A DNA stretch of 64,000 nucleotides from Prostheceraeus crozeri. Lineage: Eukaryota > Platyhelminthes > Polycladida > Euryleptidae. Position 1 is the first letter of the stretch. Every line of letters starts with the position of its first letter. A program made the position numbers and the translations under genes. Shown in pieces: positions 58,383 through 64,000 of the stretch. A model generated the notes under the pieces. It did no database searches, had not been told where the DNA came from, and saw nothing but the letters and a program-made list of their open reading frames with translations. The DNA lies in NCBI GenBank assembly GCA_907163375.1, contig CAJQUW010008951.1:250501-314500 (forward strand). The letters run 5' to 3'.

Positions 58383-60009
58383 CTATAGGCTACTTGATTT
58401 GATAGTTAATTATTTCTTCTTTCAATTTCTTTGTTACGATACTATCATGTTGTATGTCTTCACTATATCCTTGATACATCTCATGTGAATGTTCGATTTC
58501 TATTTTGCAACAGATATTATCTTTTCATTTTTAAGTTGATTTGCATAAATGCACGAATGTATGTAAGTACTACATTTTGGAGATATGTGAATTTTGAAAA
58601 AAATACTGTAAACCAAAAGACTATTCGACTTATTTTTTCGTTTTTTCACTAAATTTGTAAATGCCAGGCTAAACAAATAAAATATCCGCTTCTAGTAAAA
58701 ACAAATCATCATGCACAATAATCTGAGTTTAATATGATAGAACAATTACACAGAAAAAGTAACACCCATAAGATTCAATGGGAAGTACACCTTCTTGATA
58801 TTTGGCTTTGCGTTTGAAGTAGATATACGGATATCCCTCCGAACATCAAGGCGATTTCTATATTTAGTTTTGATTAAGACTAAATTCTCTTTTCCAAACG
58901 CACACACCTGTGAAATATAGCTTCTTGTTGATCTAAAAAGATCACATATGTGAGATAAAGCTAATATTACATCACAATTCCTCGCATCAGTTGTCACCCT
59001 GTGGTCTCCAAAACATAAATGAAAACAAAGCTAGCCATTGATCAATCATAGAATGTTGCAGATGTTCTCCTTGAAAATACGAATACTTATTTTCGGTCGG
59101 GCTAAGTTTCTATGAATTTACATTTGTCAATCACTTAATAGGATAAATCTGACATTGCCCCGAGCATTCCAGAACCTCAGTCTATAATCACAAATTTGCG
59201 CAGTCTCGGCTTCCTGCTGTATTTTTATCATAACTTTTTCAATTCGCAGATAACATGAGTCTAAAGTCTAATCCGTATTCTGCTGTACTTGGTGCACTGT
59301 TTGAAACATAGACATGTAGGCTTTTCTTACTGAGAAATTTCTCATAAAAAGAGAAAATGGAAGGTTCACGTTCGTGCATCTTGTCGTGGAGACTGCTCAT
59401 CTTGTTGAGTTTTGCTTCAAAGAACATGGAATATATCGTCCATTTTCACAAAATCTTCCATTGGGAATCAGTCTACAAGAAAATTGCGATGACCACTGTA
59501 CCACTCGCAGTTGATATGAAATAATGCGATTCCTCCTATCATGGTCAAAGGTCTGTGACTTCAGAGTCGTATGTGTTTTTCAAAATGGTTTTAGTCAAAA
59601 GCCAGCTGATGTCAGAGGAATTATAGTCAAAAGTCACTAGTCAGTGTCGTGTTGAGACTTGTCATTCGTGTCGCGCTTGTGTATTTTTATAATTAGAAAC
59701 TTCCTGTATATTAAAGCTGACTTGATGAACAACGGCCACAGGTCTACAGTACTTGGACAGTAATCAATTTATGCTGCATCCAAATCCGATCATCTGTTGT
59801 AATTTCCTAATTTCCTCGTCAGGAGCAGTGTCCTTCAGTAAATATTTGTTTGGCATTGACTATATGTTAAAAATAATGGCAAGATGAATTTTGTGTAAGA
59901 CTTTCCTTTGCGCTACATTCGTGCTACACTTAAGCGGTTTGAAGTTCGTGTCGTGTTCAAAAACTGCAATCGTTGCATGAGAAACTTCGTAGCTGATTGA
60001 TTGTATTGT
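58383..60009. other. non-coding, no recognised element
   Basis: AT-rich. The minus frame at 58746-58997 (83 codons) has no domain I recognise. Confidence 0.4.
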
Positions 60010-60555
60010 GTCATCCACAGAATTAGATTGTTTTAGCGCATGACTTTGCTAGAAGTGCAAACTGATTCAAAACGATGGCACATGCAGGAATTGCTAAGTG
60101 GGGAAAAAGAAAGTTTTGATACCTTGCAGAGATGGGAAAAATAGTCGTGCGTCGCATGCGGATTGCTCTGATTTCCTTCAAAATGGTTCGATCACCGCGA
60201 TTCCTTCAGATTCGAAGAATTCAGATCATTACGCAAACTTTTTCTCGATAACGTTGGACTCTCCGATCTTTATTAAAGAAGTTAACAGGTACGCGAAAAA
60301 ACGATCACAAACTTCTCTGTAGAACTTGACATTGACTGTGTCTCTTTGCTGTGTGATCCGGTTGATAACAGTTACTGAAACTTTGCACAATTTGGCGTGT
60401 TTAATGTTGAACTGGCTGCTAATTGTTCGATTGCTATGGTATTATGTCAGCAGAATGTGCAATTGTATTAACGTTGCATGTTCCAATGTTTCCTTTCTAG
60501 TCAAACAGAAGAAGAGACGACCTGTCTATTTCTGTGGTATCATCACTCCATGAGA
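60010..60555. repeat. dispersed repeat family R, copy 2
   Basis: Related to 23140-23720 along its whole length, with the same order of shared runs, and to 44843-45010 in its first part. Copy 2 has a 74-codon frame (60098-60322), but the frame is not kept in copy 1. A polypyrimidine-AG (TTTCCTTTCTAG, near 60500) is shared by copies 1 and 2. Confidence 0.65.
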
Positions 60556-61767
60556 AGCCTAAGCAACTCAATTGGGAGAATTTGCGTCCAAAAATAGATG
60601 TGAAGATTAATTGACTGCGCTTCTTTACATGTGGAAGATTTTTGCGACTGGTATTCGCAATATTGAGAATGCCTGTGTGCATAGAGAAGTTTTAAGGGAA
60701 GTGATTTGCTCATATTTGAGTGACATTTATTTTCAATGTGTCGATATTTAAAGACTTCTGACGACAATTTTCAATAACATGCGACAATTTATGAAACGGA
60801 CTAGTTGATGTTTACTTGGAAAACATTGGAAGATAAAACAATCAGATCATCAGATTATTTGATAAACTTTCAATGCTGCCAATTTATTTTCTGACTGGTT
60901 TAATTCCATAAAACAAACTTGGGTCATCTTTGGACAAGTCAGGAATCTCTATTGATAATCAAGTAAAAGCGGTCGTGACAAGTTTATCAATCTTGACTTG
61001 TTATCAAGTCGGGAAAGTTTTTGAGATTTTACCGTGGCGAGACGGCAGCTCAGAGAGAAGATGTCTTCAACTAATTTCCGCTCATTCTTTCTCCGTCTCA
61101 CTTTCAGAACGAAGTGCAAATTAGATTAGAGCCGACGATTTGATATCATGGTGTGAGTTACCGACACATGGTTCTCAATATGGTCGCCGTTGGAGGCGAA
61201 ATACCATTGATATAAAAATGCTCGCTTCTCCTAAGCAGCGACTTATTCAGCAACTCTTAAAATGCTGAAAAGGTAACAGGATCAAAGTTGAAATCTGCAC
61301 GGAAGATGATATTCTCATTGCATTCAATGTCACTGAAACTAAGTAGATGATAATCAAAACGAAGAAATGCATCTGCAGATAGTTTGAGGGTTGTATTTCT
61401 ACACTTAGCGCAATTATCATGACATCATCAATTAGATATGATATCAAAATGATATTAATAACATCAATGTTAATTAATCAGGTGACTGTATCATTTCTTT
61501 ATCGTCTTCATCGCTCGGTCAGCTTCTGACAGACAATCAACTTCGCATCGGTTCAGCCATTCGCACCGGAGCCTCCGTTATTATTGCGCACATGTGCGCT
61601 CGCTACGGCTGAAAAGCGCACGGTAATGGAACGCATGGATTCATCTGCCAAAGAAGTACCGGTCATGCATCACCTTCGTCTATTAATGACGTTTCAAGCG
61701 AATAGAGTATGTTTTTTGTTTTTTGCTTAATTCCAAAAAAAGTGATTTTTGACAACCCTGCTTGAAA
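60556..61767. other. non-coding, with a GCGC palindrome
   Basis: Mostly AT-rich. The 14-base palindrome GCGCACATGTGCGC lies near 61588 in a small GC-richer patch (61540-61640). No gene recognised. Confidence 0.4.
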
Positions 61768-61992
61768 TTAACGCTTTAAAAAGGTTTTACAACCGTGCTT
61801 ATAATACAGCATAAAACAGTAAGCACGACTTAAGAACAATTTTTGAAAACTCATAATTGCCCAAGCAGTAGTTCTCTTAATGTTTAACTGTTGCGCCAGC
61901 GGACGTAGTCCGTACGCGTTTACGTAGTCCTCGCTCTGAAGCCATGCATTGTAAAGGCGTTGCTTGTCTACTTCAGAAATTCTTGACGGCAT
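61768..61992 (-). pseudogene. transposase N-terminal helix-turn-helix fragment
   Basis: Starting MPSRISEVDKQRLYNAWLQS and continuing LRPLAQQLNIKRTTAWAIM. The pattern 'R-I-s-d-R-I-v-a-y-xGedy ... lA-xlgIkrtTAwsIv' is the DNA-binding helix-turn-helix found at the start of several Tc1/IS630-like and related transposases. After the helix-turn-helix the frame loses similarity and ends. No DDE core nearby. The start at 61992 is chosen because homologous proteins begin at MP-R-I-S. Confidence 0.55.
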
Positions 61993-64000
61993 GTTTCCTC
62001 TTGACAAGATATTTGCGAGTATCAACACTTGAATGTCTTATTTCACATTCGACTTCAAATGGACAATGAATTCATCTCATCTGGATCGCGATTAACAGCG
62101 CGAACAATAGATCAACGGTTGACTGCACTATTGCGCGTTAGAAAAACATAGATCAACGGATGAGCGGGGAAACCTATACTAAGGGCGGTTACTGGCTTAA
62201 ACACTTGGCCTTAAGACACAAAGTAAAGTAGCTTAAAGACATTAGTGTGAATAATTTGCTGCTTTAAAACTGTTCTTTTTGACAATACAGCCTTCTCATT
62301 TGATGCTGGAACCCTTATCATATTTACTAAAATGCAACATGCGATTATTCTTCCTGGCGCTGTGCTAATTAGTGAACCAGTGAGCATAATTGCGTAAATA
62401 CATAATTGATGAATTTTAAATCCATCTTAACACCAAAAAAAGCACAAATGAAAGTTGATGACATGTTATCAAAGGCAATGTTCATTGGTTTCCATAAATA
62501 AATGCTGTGTCGAAAGTATTTCTTGGAAGATTTATAAAGGACAAAAATGAAATTTGATTATTTGCATTATTCAGCAATTGCTAAGTCTTCATCAAATTAA
62601 TTTAATCAAAGAGCTATGGGGTTTTTGGGCTATCACTGTGTAGTGCAATATAATATTATATATCATTTTAGACATCATGCACTTTGATCTATTATATGTC
62701 AATTATATAGAAAGATGACAATATACAGACTATTTACAAATATAAAATCAGAAACAGTTCTATTCATAATCTAGGATTGGAGAAAAGCATAGAACGTAAT
62801 TGAAAACATGCACTAGATTTCGATAATATTAAAGGTCGGAAAAAGTAGTTAAGCAAAGCTGTGAAAGCAGTTTTTTAATTTTTTCTTTCCAATGTAAAGT
62901 AAGCTATAATTATGAAAACTTGCGTTGGAATACTTTTCGAAGTATATATGCTACAGTCTAATCAAAATATCGCTAATTGTTGTTTGCGACTTAAAATTGT
63001 TCTAGCCTTGTATGAAAGTGCATGAATTTGATATTTTTAACATTTTAAACCATTTTGAGAGAATGTTGTAAATACCACCACGATTGCAGGTAATTTACGG
63101 AAAATAACGGAAAAACTAGAAAACATAAAAATAACCTGATTTGGTCATAACCTAGCTTTTCTCGAAAAAAACATTCTTCTTTCCAAATGTGTCTGCTACT
63201 TATGATGCCAAAAATATGAAGAGAATAATAGCTTAAATATACCTGCTGAATGACATGTAGCTGCTTATTTTTTATCCATATTCAAAGCAACGGCTACTTA
63301 AAATCGGCTTCAATCGATAAGTAGATATAGAAGATAGTCAATGACATCAAAAGGGCTAAAATGTTAAAAGAAATTATTTTCAGTCCATCATTCGTAATCA
63401 TTAAAACGAAACAATGACCACTTGACCACGTGGGCACTTTATTTTACGTGCATATTATTTCACATAAGCTAATTATTATCGAAGATGTCTGATTTTATAG
63501 CTGAAGTCTCACTCAAATTCTTCGATGGAATCTTTGAATAAAGTTGAATGTTGAATGCGGGGTAGCTACTAGAGATAGATATAGTAAATGCAGTTTGATG
63601 TAATGTATACATCAACTGCTTTATCTATACCACAGAGATGGATTCGGCTGTCTGTAGGTTACTCTGGAGGTGACGCACTTCTATCTCAGCCATTGTATGC
63701 GATGGTAGAGAGAGGTGGAAATATCCGTCTCCCTTTGGCTAATGTGATTGGCCAAGCGCACGCAATGCGCAAGGAAAGTTGTACTAGGGAACACGTCGTT
63801 GTGACGAGCTGTCGTTATCACATTGAAGACTGAACATCTGGCATGTGAACAGTACTTATCTTGGACTCAATGTTTCTCCGTTATAAATTCATCAAATAGA
63901 AATATTATTCACATCGTTCGACTTCTCACAATCAAAATTTACTGACTGTGTGCGTTCAATGTGGTGTCAATGATTTAGTTCGTCAGAATTCAGGTTTGAT
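61993..64000. other. non-coding, no recognised element
   Basis: AT-rich. The near-duplicate motif TAGATCAACGG occurs at about 62107 and 62150. The frame at 63588-63833 (81 codons, MQFDVMYTSTALSIPQRW at the start) shows no domain, and I do not call a gene. Confidence 0.35.

Noticed and set aside
63588-63833. An 81-codon plus frame near the end of the window
   Set aside because: Length and composition are within chance and no motif is recognisable.
1-64000. CRISPR arrays, operons, ribosome binding sites or other prokaryotic features
   Set aside because: The element content is entirely animal-type. No regularly spaced repeats or compact gene blocks exist.

Overview
The window is animal (metazoan) nuclear DNA, AT-rich throughout and with very few long reading frames. 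Almost everything recognisable is a transposable element or its relic. The mix points to an invertebrate: Tc1 and mariner elements, hAT, PIF/Harbinger and FLYWCH-bearing DNA transposons, CR1-like and RTE-like LINEs, and Penelope-like retroelements (PLEs) with hammerhead-type ribozymes. I cannot name the phylum from the sequence. No host gene can be called with confidence. The best non-transposon candidates are an unrecognised 188-codon frame (27505-28071) and a short cysteine-rich frame on the minus strand (42395-42619).

Layout. 0-5 kb: a hairpin repeat with a degenerate hammerhead-like core, then a decayed mariner/IS630-type transposon with matching terminal inverted repeats (2205-3541). 6-15 kb: dispersed repeats shared between 6.5, 9.8 and 11.2 kb, a small inverted-repeat element for which a paralogous empty site exists, a hAT relic, and a non-autonomous hAT element with a perfect 8-bp target duplication (13811-14541). 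15.8-19.1 kb: a three-element stack, in which a TA-flanked element carries a PLE insertion (12-bp duplication, intact-looking hammerhead motif) and a complete-length Tc1 element. 21-28 kb: a 5'-truncated CR1-group LINE, a hAT relic hosting a second PLE insertion with a second hammerhead motif and again a 12-bp duplication, and the 188-codon frame.

30-41 kb: a fold-back repeat, a cluster of three CRE palindromes, a MITE, and a near full-length CR1-like LINE on the minus strand. A Harbinger element interrupts this LINE just upstream of its first start codon, and the Harbinger transposase reads through except for one stop. 42-49 kb: mostly featureless, with two GC-rich islands and a tRNA-like/SINE-like sequence. 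49.7-52 kb: a very young-looking palindrome with arms of about 980 bp. 53-56 kb: a third hammerhead motif, then a TIR-bounded element with a FLYWCH-type zinc finger interrupted by an RTE fragment with a 9-bp duplication. 56-64 kb: sparse, with a hAT end fragment, a third copy of a dispersed repeat and a helix-turn-helix transposase fragment.

The genes do not form a pathway. The story of the window is layered insertion. Its most notable signal is the recurrence of hammerhead-like ribozyme cores (CTGANGA, stem II, GAA, six-base palindrome, C or T) in at least three unrelated-sequence positions, two of them inside demonstrable PLE insertions.
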